The notes under the pieces are model-generated. The model searched no databases, was not told the DNA's origin, and saw nothing but the letters and a program-made list of their open reading frames with translations. This document shows, one piece after another, positions 8,229 to 17,348 of a stretch of DNA of 64,000 bases. This stretch comes from Flagellimonas abyssi. Its GTDB lineage: Bacteria; Bacteroidota; Bacteroidia; Flavobacteriales; Flavobacteriaceae. Each line of letters opens with the position of its first letter. Positions within the stretch are counted from its first letter, which is position 1. The stretch covers positions 124,001-188,000 of the forward strand of contig NZ_JAHZSV010000001.1 in NCBI RefSeq assembly GCF_019457905.1, in the 5' to 3' direction. Made by a program: the position numbers and the translations under genes.

Positions 8229-9077
8229 CTATTTCCAGAGAAAATGCGAAGCTTCCTTGATTTCCTCAATCAAACTAAGGTCGTGCAATCTAGATTGGAC
8301 CTCGTTCACGGTTGCTGAGGAAAGTTGTTCCTGCCCCCAAGTTGTTTTGGATAACCATGCTTTTATGTCCTCCAGTTTTTGCTCATATCTATTAGACAAG
8401 GTTCTATCAATGCTTGGAATTTGTTTGAACTCTGAGGTATAGGTATTGATAACTTCCAAAACGTGTTTGAGCAAACCTTCGTTATGCTGAATAAATGCAT
8501 CCGTAGCAGCAATCACAAAACAAGGCCACGGAGTAGGGCAGTCGCCAACACGTTTAAAGGTTCCGTTGTCCACCAAAGGCTTGGTTGTGAAATGTTCCCA
8601 CATAAAATAGGCATCCGAACCGCTAGTGAGACTTTCTATGGCGCCATCCAAATTGTTGATGATCTCAAATTCGAGATTTTCGGTATTCCAGCCTTGGTTT
8701 TGAGCATTGATATAGGCCATAAGATGGCTACCACTCCCCATTCGGCTGATAGCTACTTTATCGTCCTTTAAATCTGCAATAGTTTTGCGGTTACTTTTTG
8801 CGTCAACATGAATGCCCCAAAGCAGTGGAGAAGAAATGAATCCCTGAACAATTTTACTGGGATTGCCCTGTGATATGCTTTTGATAATGCCCTCGGTAAG
8901 AATGATGCCCATATCGGCCTCTTCATCCTGCAGCATTTGTGTCATTTTCCCGGTTCCTTCGGGAACATCGGTCCATTCCAATTGAATGCCTCTGTCTTCA
9001 AAAGCACCGTCTTCCATGGCCAAATGCCAAGGAAGGTTAAAATGTTCTGGGACACCAATTATCTTTACCGTTTTCAT
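8229..9077 (-). CDS. Solute-binding-like protein (type 2 periplasmic-binding fold)
   Basis: This 282-residue protein starts MKTVKIIGVPEHFNLPWHLA and contains MTQMLQDEEADMGIILTEG, typical of the NMT1/THI5 or SsuA-like substrate-binding fold. There is no signal peptide, so it is probably cytosolic, unlike a true ABC-transporter binding protein. No permease or ATPase gene is nearby. A ligand-sensing or pyrimidine-related enzyme role is possible but unproven. It is separated from the phosphorylase gene upstream by about 70 bases and could share its transcript. Confidence 0.7.
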   Translation of the reverse strand: MKTVKIIGVPEHFNLPWHLAMEDGAFEDRGIQLEWTDVPEGTGKMTQMLQDEEADMGIILTEGIIKSISQGNPSKIVQGFISSPLLWGIHVDAKSNRKTIADLKDDKVAISRMGSGSHLMAYINAQNQGWNTENLEFEIINNLDGAIESLTSGSDAYFMWEHFTTKPLVDNGTFKRVGDCPTPWPCFVIAATDAFIQHNEGLLKHVLEVINTYTSEFKQIPSIDRTLSNRYEQKLEDIKAWLSKTTWGQEQLSSATVNEVQSRLHDLSLIEEIKEASHFLWK

Positions 9078-9147
9078 AGTGCTCTTTTCTTTGTGATCTT
9101 AAATTTATGATTCCGTTCGGTATCCATCAAAAAATGTAGCCTTAAAA

Positions 9148-10035
9148 TTATATAAGGTCACTATTTGCGATAGCGTTTAAAGTGTACTTAATGAGTTCTT
9201 CAACCGTTTTATGCCCCTGTTCGGAAAACTCCCCGGTGGCCCTATTAGCCAATATCGCATTGAGCGAAATCGCTCGATGTCCAAGAAGTTTGGCAAGGCC
9301 ATAAATACCTGCCGTTTCCATTTCCAGATTTGTTATCCTTGTATTTTGATGAGAGAACCGGGCCAACTTGTCGTTAAAATCCTGAATGGATGGCGCTAAT
9401 CTCAACGTTCTTCCTTGTGGCCCATAAAAACCTGAATTTGTTACTGTTGCACCATATCGTATACGATTTGATTCAAAAATTTTAGCTAATGACTCGTCAA
9501 AATCGACAACGTAGGGATGTATATTGTGGTCTGCCCAATACAAATAAGATGTAAGGGCGGATTCGAGTTCATGGTTCTTGACGTGTCCATGCTCATAAAA
9601 ATGAAGCAAGTTGTCAAAACCTATTGCGGAGCTGCTCATCAAAAATGAATCAACGGGAATATCCGTTTGTATGGAACCGGATGTACCAATCCGTATAAAA
9701 CTAAGCTGTTTTTTTTCTTTTTTAACCTTGCGGGAAGCAAAGTCAATGTTTACGAGGGCGTCCAATTCATTAAAAACAATGTCGATATTGTCCGTTCCGA
9801 TGCCTGTTGAAATGACGGTTATTCGTTTATTCACATACATGCCTGTATGAGTAATAAACTCACGCTTTCCTTTCTTTATTTCGATGGAATCAAAATGTTT
9901 TGAAACCTCGGATACACGCTCAGGGTCACCTACGGTGATAATGATGTCGGCAATATCCTCTGGAAGAAGGTTGAGATGGTAAATGCTCCCATCAGCATTC
10001 AGAATAAGCTCTGAACTGCTCAATGAAGCTTTCAT
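9148..10035 (-). CDS. Nucleoside phosphorylase (PNP/UDP family)
   Basis: This 295-residue cytoplasmic enzyme is expected to split a nucleoside with phosphate into base and ribose-1-phosphate. ITVGDPERV near residue 32, VISTGIGTDNIDI near 75 and NLEMETAGIYGLAKLLGH near 232 match the phosphate-, sugar- and nucleoside-binding parts of uridine phosphorylase-like proteins; Glu-Met-Glu is the ribose-binding signature. Specificity for uridine or purines cannot be told by eye. The DUF1835 gene ends three bases upstream, so the two form an operon. Confidence 0.85.
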   Translation of the reverse strand: MKASLSSSELILNADGSIYHLNLLPEDIADIIITVGDPERVSEVSKHFDSIEIKKGKREFITHTGMYVNKRITVISTGIGTDNIDIVFNELDALVNIDFASRKVKKEKKQLSFIRIGTSGSIQTDIPVDSFLMSSSAIGFDNLLHFYEHGHVKNHELESALTSYLYWADHNIHPYVVDFDESLAKIFESNRIRYGATVTNSGFYGPQGRTLRLAPSIQDFNDKLARFSHQNTRITNLEMETAGIYGLAKLLGHRAISLNAILANRATGEFSEQGHKTVEELIKYTLNAIANSDLI

Positions 10036-10038
10036 CTA

Positions 10039-10971
10039 TTACAATTTCAGGATTCGTTCGGTGTCGGTATTGTATAAGAAGTTATACTTTAAAGAACCCC
10101 CTAAATATATTTGATTATCACGTATTTGTGAATAATAATTAGCCTCTTGTTTTAAAACATGCAATCCTTTTTTGGTCAATTTGACAGGGTCAAAAGAACT
10201 GAACAAAGGTTTTAACGAGGAAATCATTCTGTCGTATTGCGTGTCCCCAAAACCATAAAATCCTTGGTTGGCCAATAGCTTACCCATTAATTCATTTCTG
10301 GAATTGGGCTTTTCTTCTTTGGCCACTTCCAAAATATGGTTCTCTAGGTCGTTAAGACCATTTTTAATGGTAGGGTAGCGCTTTAAATGGGTTTTAAGTG
10401 CATCAGAAAGGTATTCGAATTGGAAATCGTTATTGGCAATCTGATTTTCCAAGCGGATGGGATTATCACTGCAATACAATTGCCAAATGTAATCTGCGTA
10501 TTCAATATCGTCCTGTGAAAGGAGTTTTTTATTATCGTATAGTTCGAGTAGTTTTTCGTCGTTGAGCTCATTTAGTCCATACAACTTGTTGGAGCCTTCA
10601 ACTTTTCCACTACATACCAAATAAATTTCGGCATGTCTTCTATGGGTCTTTAACCAGCTCAATACGGCCAACATATTAATTTGGCAGAATAGGTCATATT
10701 CAAACCACAGAACAATCTGGTCCTGTTGCTTGTGATTACAAAGGGACCTGTACTCTTTCAGGGTTTTTTCTATGAACCAAGATTTGGAGACTTTGTAATT
10801 CTTGTTCAGGAACTCGAACCTTGTTTTCCAGAAAGATTCGCTTCCCACCGTGGAGAGGGTTTTGCCTTCGCAAAGCATTTCTCTCCATGTAATTACGTCT
10901 CCTTTTAATTGTAAGGACTGTAATCTGGACGTGAAACTGTCTCCGTTGGTTATGTGCAACAGTGATTTCAT
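10039..10971 (-). CDS. DUF1835 domain protein
   Basis: This 310-residue protein opens with LLHITNGDSFTSRLQSL and later VITWREMLCEGKT, the hallmark of DUF1835. The family's function is unknown. The N-terminal half looks like a nucleotide- or sugar-binding alpha/beta domain and the C-terminal third is helical. It has no signal peptide. It lies immediately upstream of the nucleoside phosphorylase gene with a three-base gap, which suggests linked expression. Confidence 0.8.
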   Translation of the reverse strand: MKSLLHITNGDSFTSRLQSLQLKGDVITWREMLCEGKTLSTVGSESFWKTRFEFLNKNYKVSKSWFIEKTLKEYRSLCNHKQQDQIVLWFEYDLFCQINMLAVLSWLKTHRRHAEIYLVCSGKVEGSNKLYGLNELNDEKLLELYDNKKLLSQDDIEYADYIWQLYCSDNPIRLENQIANNDFQFEYLSDALKTHLKRYPTIKNGLNDLENHILEVAKEEKPNSRNELMGKLLANQGFYGFGDTQYDRMISSLKPLFSSFDPVKLTKKGLHVLKQEANYYSQIRDNQIYLGGSLKYNFLYNTDTERILKL

Positions 10972-11115
10972 TTTCAGCTCAGTTTTCGTTGGTTAGGAAG
11001 AATAAAAGTAAGGTTTAAAGCAAGAACACAAAAATTTTTTCACAAAACATTGTTCTTAAGATCAAGTTTTTAACATCAATTAAAATCTGAATCGATTTTT
11101 TGTTAAATTTTTATA

Positions 11116-11445
11116 TTATCCGCCAACACGCTTTACGGAAAATCCACTTTCCTTTAGGAAGTCCATAATTTTATCGCGATAATCCCCCTGAATAATGATC
11201 GCTTCGTTCTTAAAACTGCCGCCAACTCCCAAGAGAGTTTTCAAGTCTTTGGTCAGTTTTTTAAAATCACTATCGGCGCCATTGTAACCCTCAAGAATGG
11301 TTACTGGTTTTCCCTTCCGCTTCTCATATTTACAGATAATGGGGTCATCTTGTAGCCAGTATGCGGGTTCGTTTTTATCATTGTCCGGTTCGTCTTCCGG
11401 TTCGTGGTCGGGAAATAGATTCTTTAGTTGGTCTTGCAGGTCCAT
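11116..11445 (-). CDS. SUI1/eIF1-family translation factor (YciH type)
   Basis: This 109-residue protein has an acidic N-terminal tail (about residues 1-30) and a C-terminal SUI1 fold. The fold's signature runs from GKPVTILEGYNG through LKTLLGVGGSFKN to IIIQGDYRDKIMDFL. Bacterial YciH proteins resemble eIF1 and are thought to affect initiation fidelity under stress. It starts two bases after the dioxygenase gene ends and is probably co-transcribed. Length is normal. Confidence 0.92.
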   Translation of the reverse strand: MDLQDQLKNLFPDHEPEDEPDNDKNEPAYWLQDDPIICKYEKRKGKPVTILEGYNGADSDFKKLTKDLKTLLGVGGSFKNEAIIIQGDYRDKIMDFLKESGFSVKRVGG

Positions 11446-11447
11446 CT

Positions 11448-12398
11448 TTATTTTTTTACGAGTCCTAGCTCAATAAGTCTTTCGTGCAGGTATTCGCCCG
11501 CGGTAATATCCTCAAATGCCTTTGGATTTTCATCGTCGATACAATTTTCCAGACAGTTCAGCGGCATATCGCTCACTGGGTGCATAAAAAACGGAATGGA
11601 ATAACGTGATGTGCCCCAAAGTTCTTTTGGTGGGTTCACTACTTGGTGAATAGTGGATTTTAATTTGTTGTTGGACAAACGCGATAGCATATCGCCCACA
11701 TTTATCATCAACTGGTCCGGTTGGGCAATGGCATCCACCCAATTGCCTTCATGGTCTTTTACTTGAAGTCCCTTGCCGTGTGCGCCCATGAGCAATGTGA
11801 TCAGGTTGATATCGCCGTGTGCGGCAGCTCTCACCGCGTTTTTTGGCTCTTCGGTAATGGGCGGATAGTGGATGGGCCTTAAAATGGAATTCCCATTTTT
11901 GATGTAGTCATCAAAATAATCCTCCTCAAGATCTAGGTGCAAAGCCAATGCACGCAACACATATTTTGCTGTTTTTTCCAGCATTTTGTAGGTTTCTTTT
12001 CCCACTCGGTTAAAATCGGGAAGTTCTGCCACGGTAACATTGTCGGGGTATTCGGCTTCCAATTCCGGATTGTCTTCCACATACTGCCCAAAATGCCAGA
12101 ACTCCTTCAGGTCGCCTTCTTTTTTTCCTTTGGCATGTTCCTTTCCAAAGGAAGTATATCCACGCTGACCGCCAATACCTTCAATTTCGTATTTATCTTT
12201 CACCTCTTGTGGAAGGTTGAAGAATTTTTTTATCTCGCTGTAAAGGTGGTTCACCAATTTATCGGATAAAAAATGTCCGCTCAGCGCCACAAAGCCAATA
12301 TCTTCAAAAGCGGCACCTATTTCATTGACAAATTTTTCTTTTCGTTTTGGGTCGCCCGAAACAAAGTCGTTCAGGTCCACACTTGGAATCGCACTCAT
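11448..12398 (-). CDS. Isopenicillin N synthase-like 2OG-Fe(II) oxygenase
   Basis: This 316-residue cytoplasmic enzyme has an N-terminal DIOX_N part (IPSVDLNDFVSGDPKRK) and a C-terminal jelly roll. AHGDINLITLL gives the His-x-Asp iron ligands and STIHQVV the distal His. RYSIPFF supplies the RxS motif that binds 2-oxoglutarate. Such enzymes hydroxylate or cyclise small molecules. The substrate is unknown and no biosynthetic cluster surrounds it. The gene runs in tandem with the SUI1-like gene and diverges from the E1 dehydrogenase gene. Confidence 0.9.
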   Translation of the reverse strand: MSAIPSVDLNDFVSGDPKRKEKFVNEIGAAFEDIGFVALSGHFLSDKLVNHLYSEIKKFFNLPQEVKDKYEIEGIGGQRGYTSFGKEHAKGKKEGDLKEFWHFGQYVEDNPELEAEYPDNVTVAELPDFNRVGKETYKMLEKTAKYVLRALALHLDLEEDYFDDYIKNGNSILRPIHYPPITEEPKNAVRAAAHGDINLITLLMGAHGKGLQVKDHEGNWVDAIAQPDQLMINVGDMLSRLSNNKLKSTIHQVVNPPKELWGTSRYSIPFFMHPVSDMPLNCLENCIDDENPKAFEDITAGEYLHERLIELGLVKK

Positions 12399-12509
12399 AG
12401 TATCATCTTTGATATAAAACCAAAAATAAGGAAATAAGCTGAAGGTTTTTGAATTTTAAAGCGTTTTGAAGGGCTTTTTACTACTTTTAGCCAACAGAAT
12501 TTTTACGAT

Positions 12510-14489
12510 ATGAGGTATCATGTTGGCAGCTTGGAACGCGAAAAGTTGCTGGAGTTGTACAAAGGCATGTTAAAGCCAAGGATGATAGAGGAAAAAATGC
12601 TGATTCTTCTGCGACAGGGCAAAATTTCCAAGTGGTTTAGTGGAATGGGGCAAGAAGCCATTTCCGTTGGAGTGACCCACGCACTCAAGGAAAGTGAGTA
12701 CATTCTCCCTATGCATAGAAATCTTGGAGTTTTTACTTCCAGGAACATCCCATTGAACCGTCTTTTTGCCCAGTGGCAAGGAAAACAGAGTGGGTTTACC
12801 CAAGGAAGGGACCGTAGTTTTCACTTTGGGACCCAAGAATATAAAATAATAGGTATGATTTCGCATCTAGGCCCGCAATTAGGGGTGGCTGACGGAATCG
12901 CCTTGGCGGATATGTTGCGCCGAAAAAAACGTGTAACAGCTGTGTTTACTGGTGAAGGAGCCACTAGTGAAGGGGATTTTCATGAAGCTTTGAACGTAGC
13001 TTCGGTATGGAACCTTCCGGTATTGTTCTGCATAGAAAATAACGGGTATGGGCTATCCACACCAACCAATGAACAATATAAATGTGAACATTTGGCGGAC
13101 CGTGCCAAAGGCTACGGCATGGAGTCCCGAATAATTGATGGCAACAATATTTTGGAAGTGTACACCAAAGTGGATGAATTGTGCAGGGCCATACGCAAGC
13201 GTCCAAGACCCGTGTTGCTCGAGTTCAAGACTTTTCGGATGCGAGGGCACGAAGAAGCAAGCGGAACCAAATATGTTCCGGAAAAGTTAATGAAGGAATG
13301 GGGCAAAAAAGACCCGATTTCCAATTATGAAGACTTTTTGGTGGCGGAAGGAGTATTGACTCAAGACTACATTGAGAACCTCAAAAAAGAAATCACTGAG
13401 GAAATCAATACAAATTTACAGTTGGCTTTTGATGAGAACGAAGTGGAGTCATTTGAAAGTAAAGAATTAAAAGAGGTGTATCATGATTTTGATTATCATC
13501 ATATTGAACCAAAATCAGATTCCAAAGAGCATATTCGTTTTGTAGATGCCATCTCCCAAGGTTTGGAACAATCCATGTATCGTCACAACGAACTCATCAT
13601 CATGGGTCAAGATGTAGCAGATTATGGCGGGGTCTTTAAAATTACCGAAGGTTTTGTGCCCAAATTTGGTAAGAGCCGGGTTCGGAATACGCCTATTTGC
13701 GAATCATCGATAGTCTCCACGGCCATGGGACTGTCCATCAACGGTATGAAAGCAGTCGTTGAAATGCAGTTCGCTGATTTTGTGAGTTCCGGGTTCAATC
13801 CAATTGTCAATTATTTGGCCAAAGTGCATTATCGTTGGAATGAGAAAGCCGATGTAGTAATACGTATGCCCTGTGGCGGCGGTGTAGGGGCGGGACCTTT
13901 CCATTCCCAGACCAATGAGGCGTGGTTCACCAAGACCCCAGGTCTAAAAGTCGTGTACCCTGCCTTCCCCGATGATGCAAAGGGATTATTGAACACGGCC
14001 ATAAACGACCCTAATCCCGTCCTCTTTTTTGAACACAAGGGGCTATACCGAAGTGTAAAAGGTGATGTTCCGACCGATTATTACACATTGCCTTTTGGCA
14101 AGGCCAACTTATTGAAGGAAGGAAGTTCCATATCTGTGGTAACCTACGGTGCAGGTGTTCACTGGGCTTTGGAAGTATTGGAGAGACACCCAAAAATTGA
14201 TGCCGATGTACTGGATTTAAGAACGCTTCAACCACTGGATGCTGAATCTATATACAACTCGGTCAAAAAAACGGGCAAATTGATCATATTGCAAGAAGAT
14301 ACTTTGTTCGGAGGTATTGCCAGCGATATTTCGGCCATGGTCATGGAGAATTGTTTTGAATATTTGGACGCTCCTGTCAAGAGGGTGGGCAGTTTGGAAA
14401 CGCCGGTTCCCTTTGCAAAATCCCTTGAAACAAACTATTTGCCCAAGAGTCGGTTCGAATCGGAATTAATTGAACTGTATCAATATTAA
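12510..14489 (+). CDS. Fused E1 alpha/beta 2-oxoacid dehydrogenase
   Basis: This 659-residue protein joins the two E1 subunits of a 2-oxoacid (probably branched-chain) dehydrogenase. The alpha part (about 1-320) has the thiamine-diphosphate motif TGEGATSEGDFHEALN ending in ENNGYG. The beta part (about 340-659) has MGQDVADYGGVFKIT and HSQTNEAWF. E1 decarboxylates the oxoacid and passes the acyl group to lipoyl E2. The fusion is common in Bacteroidota. E2 and E3 genes are not in this window. It has its own upstream region of about 110 bases, divergent from the dioxygenase. Confidence 0.93.
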   Translation: MRYHVGSLEREKLLELYKGMLKPRMIEEKMLILLRQGKISKWFSGMGQEAISVGVTHALKESEYILPMHRNLGVFTSRNIPLNRLFAQWQGKQSGFTQGRDRSFHFGTQEYKIIGMISHLGPQLGVADGIALADMLRRKKRVTAVFTGEGATSEGDFHEALNVASVWNLPVLFCIENNGYGLSTPTNEQYKCEHLADRAKGYGMESRIIDGNNILEVYTKVDELCRAIRKRPRPVLLEFKTFRMRGHEEASGTKYVPEKLMKEWGKKDPISNYEDFLVAEGVLTQDYIENLKKEITEEINTNLQLAFDENEVESFESKELKEVYHDFDYHHIEPKSDSKEHIRFVDAISQGLEQSMYRHNELIIMGQDVADYGGVFKITEGFVPKFGKSRVRNTPICESSIVSTAMGLSINGMKAVVEMQFADFVSSGFNPIVNYLAKVHYRWNEKADVVIRMPCGGGVGAGPFHSQTNEAWFTKTPGLKVVYPAFPDDAKGLLNTAINDPNPVLFFEHKGLYRSVKGDVPTDYYTLPFGKANLLKEGSSISVVTYGAGVHWALEVLERHPKIDADVLDLRTLQPLDAESIYNSVKKTGKLIILQEDTLFGGIASDISAMVMENCFEYLDAPVKRVGSLETPVPFAKSLETNYLPKSRFESELIELYQY

Positions 14490-14596
14490 TATGGTCTTTA
14501 TCCCATTTAAAGCAAGTGGATTAGCCATTTTTTTCATAATTTAACAACTATAATACGTCCCCAAACGTATATTCTTAAACATTAACTTAATTACCT

Positions 14597-15082
14597 ATGA
14601 TGAAACGATCACTCTTATTGATTACAGTGGTGGGACTTTTGCTCTCATCATGTTCGGTTTCCAAAAGCGCTAGAACACAGCGAGACTTGTTCAGCGGAAC
14701 TTGGAATTTGGACAATGTTTACTACCAAAACGCTTCCGGAAACTTTAAATCCACCATCTTCAACGATGCAGAGGATATCTGCTTTGAGGATAGTGAGTGG
14801 TTTTTTAGGGACAATAACAGTACTGGACGCTACACTATAGCTCCAAGTTCGCTCTGTCAAGGAGGCGACCGATTTTTTAGATGGTCCGTTGTTGAGCCGG
14901 AACAAAATTACCAGAGTCAATTACAGTTCAAGTTTATTGACGAGAACCGAAAGGATATCTCTGGCGGTTACGGATACCGTTTGAACATTGTCAGTTTGTC
15001 CGAACAGTCCATGACCCTTAACTCCAATGTTTCTGTTGACGGTCAGAGTGTGACCATTGTTTACGAATTCTCAAAAAAATAA
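14597..15082 (+). CDS. Lipocalin-like lipoprotein
   Basis: This 161-residue protein has a lipobox LLSSC near residue 19. Residues from FSGTWNLDNVYYQ onward follow the lipocalin-like pattern of Bacteroidota small lipoproteins, with a GxW motif at the first strand. CFEDSEWFF and SLCQGGDRFFRW provide a Cys pair that may bridge. Ligand unknown. It is followed after four bases by the OmpA-family gene, so the two envelope proteins are probably made together. Confidence 0.8.
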   Translation: MMKRSLLLITVVGLLLSSCSVSKSARTQRDLFSGTWNLDNVYYQNASGNFKSTIFNDAEDICFEDSEWFFRDNNSTGRYTIAPSSLCQGGDRFFRWSVVEPEQNYQSQLQFKFIDENRKDISGGYGYRLNIVSLSEQSMTLNSNVSVDGQSVTIVYEFSKK

Positions 15083-15086
15083 TTTC

Positions 15087-15779
15087 ATGAAAAATATTCT
15101 ATTGAAAGGTGCAACTGCTTTTTTAGCGTTGACCATGATTATTAGCTGTGATGCTGTCAAAAATGCCAACAACACCCAAAAAGGTGCTGCTATCGGCGCC
15201 GGTGGTGGTGCCGTTATCGGTGGTGTCATCGGTAACAACGTTGGTAAAGGAAACACCGCGCTGGGTGCTATTATCGGTGCTGTGGTAGGTGGTGCTGCCG
15301 GTGGTTACATTGGTAACCGTATGGACAGACAGGCCGAAAAAATCGAGCAAGAAATCCCAGGTGCCGAAGTGCAAAGGGTAGGTGAGGGTATCAACGTTAC
15401 CTTTAGCGGAGAGAACGGTGTGTATTTCGATACCAACAAATCCGATATCAAAGGTGCTTCCGCCAATACATTGGATAAATTGGCAGGAATCTTTAAGGAA
15501 TACCCAAAAACCAACATCTTGGTCGAAGGTCATACCGATTCAGATGGAGCTGCAGACTACAACATGAGCCTTTCTCAGCGTAGAGCACAATCCGTAACCA
15601 GTTATTTGGTGTCCAAAGGTATTTCCAGCGGACGTTTTACCACTAAATGGTATGGCGAGGAACAACCTATAGAAAGCAACGAAACAGCTGCAGGTAAAGC
15701 TGCCAACCGACGTGTAGAGTTGGCCATTATTGCCAGCGACGAACTTAAAGAGGAAGCCAAAGAGCAGACAGAAAATTAA
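15087..15779 (+). CDS. OmpA-family lipoprotein with glycine zipper
   Basis: The start is set at the ATG at 15087 (MKNILLKGATAFLALTM), which gives 230 residues with lipobox IISC. Residues about 34-85 are a glycine-zipper segment (GAAIGAGGGAVIGGVIG, then GAIIGAVVGGAAGGYIG) likely to insert in or pack against a membrane. The C-terminal OmpA domain (about 110-220) has VYFDTNKSDIK, GHTDSDGAADYN and LSQRRAQSV, with AANRRVELAI at the end. It binds peptidoglycan and ties it to the outer membrane. A strong terminator follows. Confidence 0.93.
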   Translation: MKNILLKGATAFLALTMIISCDAVKNANNTQKGAAIGAGGGAVIGGVIGNNVGKGNTALGAIIGAVVGGAAGGYIGNRMDRQAEKIEQEIPGAEVQRVGEGINVTFSGENGVYFDTNKSDIKGASANTLDKLAGIFKEYPKTNILVEGHTDSDGAADYNMSLSQRRAQSVTSYLVSKGISSGRFTTKWYGEEQPIESNETAAGKAANRRVELAIIASDELKEEAKEQTEN

Positions 15780-15804
15780 ACCTCTTCTCCTTTTTGTAAA
15801 GTAT

Positions 15805-15832
15805 AAAGCCCGGTTTTATCCGGGCTTTTTTT
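15805..15832 (+). terminator. Rho-independent terminator after the OmpA-family gene
   Basis: AAAGCCCGG, a four-base loop and CCGGGCTTT followed by a T-run form a clean hairpin 25 bases after the stop codon. It ends the lipocalin/OmpA transcript. Confidence 0.9.
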
Positions 15833-15944
15833 ATGGCCAGATGTTAAATAAACTATTAAATGTGAGTTAAGCCGTTACAGTATTGCAAGAATTGTTTTAA
15901 CTTAATAGTGGACAACACATTACACCATTAAAACCTTGTAAGTC

Positions 15945-16277
15945 ATGCAACATATATCCCCAAATACCATTGAACATAAGCAGGAACTTCTTGTAAGAGT
16001 GGAAAGAAACGAACGTATGGTGCAAAGACTATCGGAAAAGTTGAATTCCTATACCTATGAGCCCAAATGCCCACAGCGGTTCGAAAAGTTTTACGAGCTC
16101 AACAGGCATATTCAAGAGTTTAGGAAGCATCAAAACAGGTTGTTGTCCAAAATAAGAAATCAACAGATAGACCTGCCGGAAACGGATACCCATGAGATTG
16201 AATCCCATCTGGCACGTTTTAAAAAATTGGAAAGCGAGTTTGCAGCGTATCTATTCGACCTTAAAAAACCTTTGTAG
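15945..16277 (+). CDS. Small coiled-coil protein of unknown function
   Basis: This 110-residue, charged, almost wholly helical protein has no signal peptide. Heptad-like spacing of hydrophobic residues in VERNERMVQRLSEKLNSY and in the stretch about residues 45-70 suggests a coiled coil. Two other spans (LARFKKLESEFAAYLF) look amphipathic. I recognise no family. It has its own upstream region after a terminator and is separated from the transporter gene by 85 bases. Confidence 0.65.
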   Translation: MQHISPNTIEHKQELLVRVERNERMVQRLSEKLNSYTYEPKCPQRFEKFYELNRHIQEFRKHQNRLLSKIRNQQIDLPETDTHEIESHLARFKKLESEFAAYLFDLKKPL

Positions 16278-16339
16278 CCTCTTTTTTACTTTAAAATTTC
16301 AACAAATCCCTTTTCACCGAATATTCATGCGTAATATTG

Positions 16340-16360
16340 CAGGACATTAAAATTGTCCTG
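16340..16360 (+). promoter_or_regulatory. Inverted repeat abutting the EamA transporter start
   Basis: CAGGACA, seven bases, TGTCCTG. The 7-bp arms end two bases before the ATG at 16363. The hairpin would cover the ribosome entry site. It could be an operator or a translational control element. Confidence 0.4.
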
Positions 16361-16362
16361 TT

Positions 16363-17280
16363 ATGGCAAAATCTTCAAACTCTGTACTTGTCATCCTGGC
16401 ATTTTTCGCCATCTATTTTATATGGGGTTCAACCTATTTATTGAACAAGATCGCTGTTATGGAGCTTGAACCGTTCATGCTGGCGAGCTGTAGGTTCACT
16501 GTGGCAGGACTCTGTATTTTTATCTTGGCCAAGATCATGGGCATCTCCCTTCGAATCACCAAAAAACAGCTTATAAACTCTGTATTGGCAGGCATCCTTT
16601 TCCTTAGTGTTGGCAATGGATTGGTGGTTTGGGCATTGCGGTATGTGGACACAGGCTTCGCGGCCCTCGAAATTTCTTCCCAACCACTGATCATCCTGTT
16701 GATGATGCGCATACTCCAAGGAAAAAAAATACAGCCTATGTCCGTAGTGGGAGTGGTTTTGGGAATCGTGGGCATTTACTTGCTGGTAAGTCAAAAACAG
16801 ATTATAGCCCAAGAAGAGTCCATCGTGGGAATGGCAATGATTTTCTTTTGCATGCTATGCTGGGCCTATGCAAGCCTTTTTGTGGCGAAAGCCGACCTGC
16901 CTACCAATTACTTTGTAAACACGGGCTATCAAATGTTCTTTGCAGGCCTTATTTTAAGTTTGATGAGCCTTGGGTTTGGAGAAGAATGGTCGTCACCATT
17001 GGCTTGGAGCAGCGATGTACAGATTTCGATGCTGTTGCTCATCTTTTTTGGAAGTATCTTGGCGTTCACCTCGTTCAACTATCTGCTCAAGACCGTTTCC
17101 CCGGAAAAAGTGGCTACATCTACCTATGTAAACCCCATTGTGGCCCTATTGTTGGGCTGGTATTTTTTGGACGAACAGATTACCCTTCAATCTATTCTAG
17201 CGGCGGCCATATTGTTGACTGGGGTTTATTTCATCAACACCAAAAAGACCTTGGCCATTTTTGAGCGCTTTAAACGTTAA
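16363..17280 (+). CDS. EamA/DMT-superfamily transporter
   Basis: This 305-residue inner-membrane protein has about ten hydrophobic helices in two EamA repeats. The first repeat has YFIWGSTYLLNKIAV near the N-terminus; the second has CWAYASLFVAKADLP and the conserved PIVALLLGWYFLDEQIT near residue 260. DMT transporters of this kind usually export metabolites or amino acids. The substrate is unknown. It is probably monocistronic, and a 7-bp inverted repeat sits immediately before the start. Confidence 0.9.
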   Translation: MAKSSNSVLVILAFFAIYFIWGSTYLLNKIAVMELEPFMLASCRFTVAGLCIFILAKIMGISLRITKKQLINSVLAGILFLSVGNGLVVWALRYVDTGFAALEISSQPLIILLMMRILQGKKIQPMSVVGVVLGIVGIYLLVSQKQIIAQEESIVGMAMIFFCMLCWAYASLFVAKADLPTNYFVNTGYQMFFAGLILSLMSLGFGEEWSSPLAWSSDVQISMLLLIFFGSILAFTSFNYLLKTVSPEKVATSTYVNPIVALLLGWYFLDEQITLQSILAAAILLTGVYFINTKKTLAIFERFKR

Positions 17281-17348
17281 GACTCCGTTATTTGTCTCGG
17301 AATTGGTTTGGCTTTTTCGTATTTTAAGTCGAATTAATTTTAAACCAA

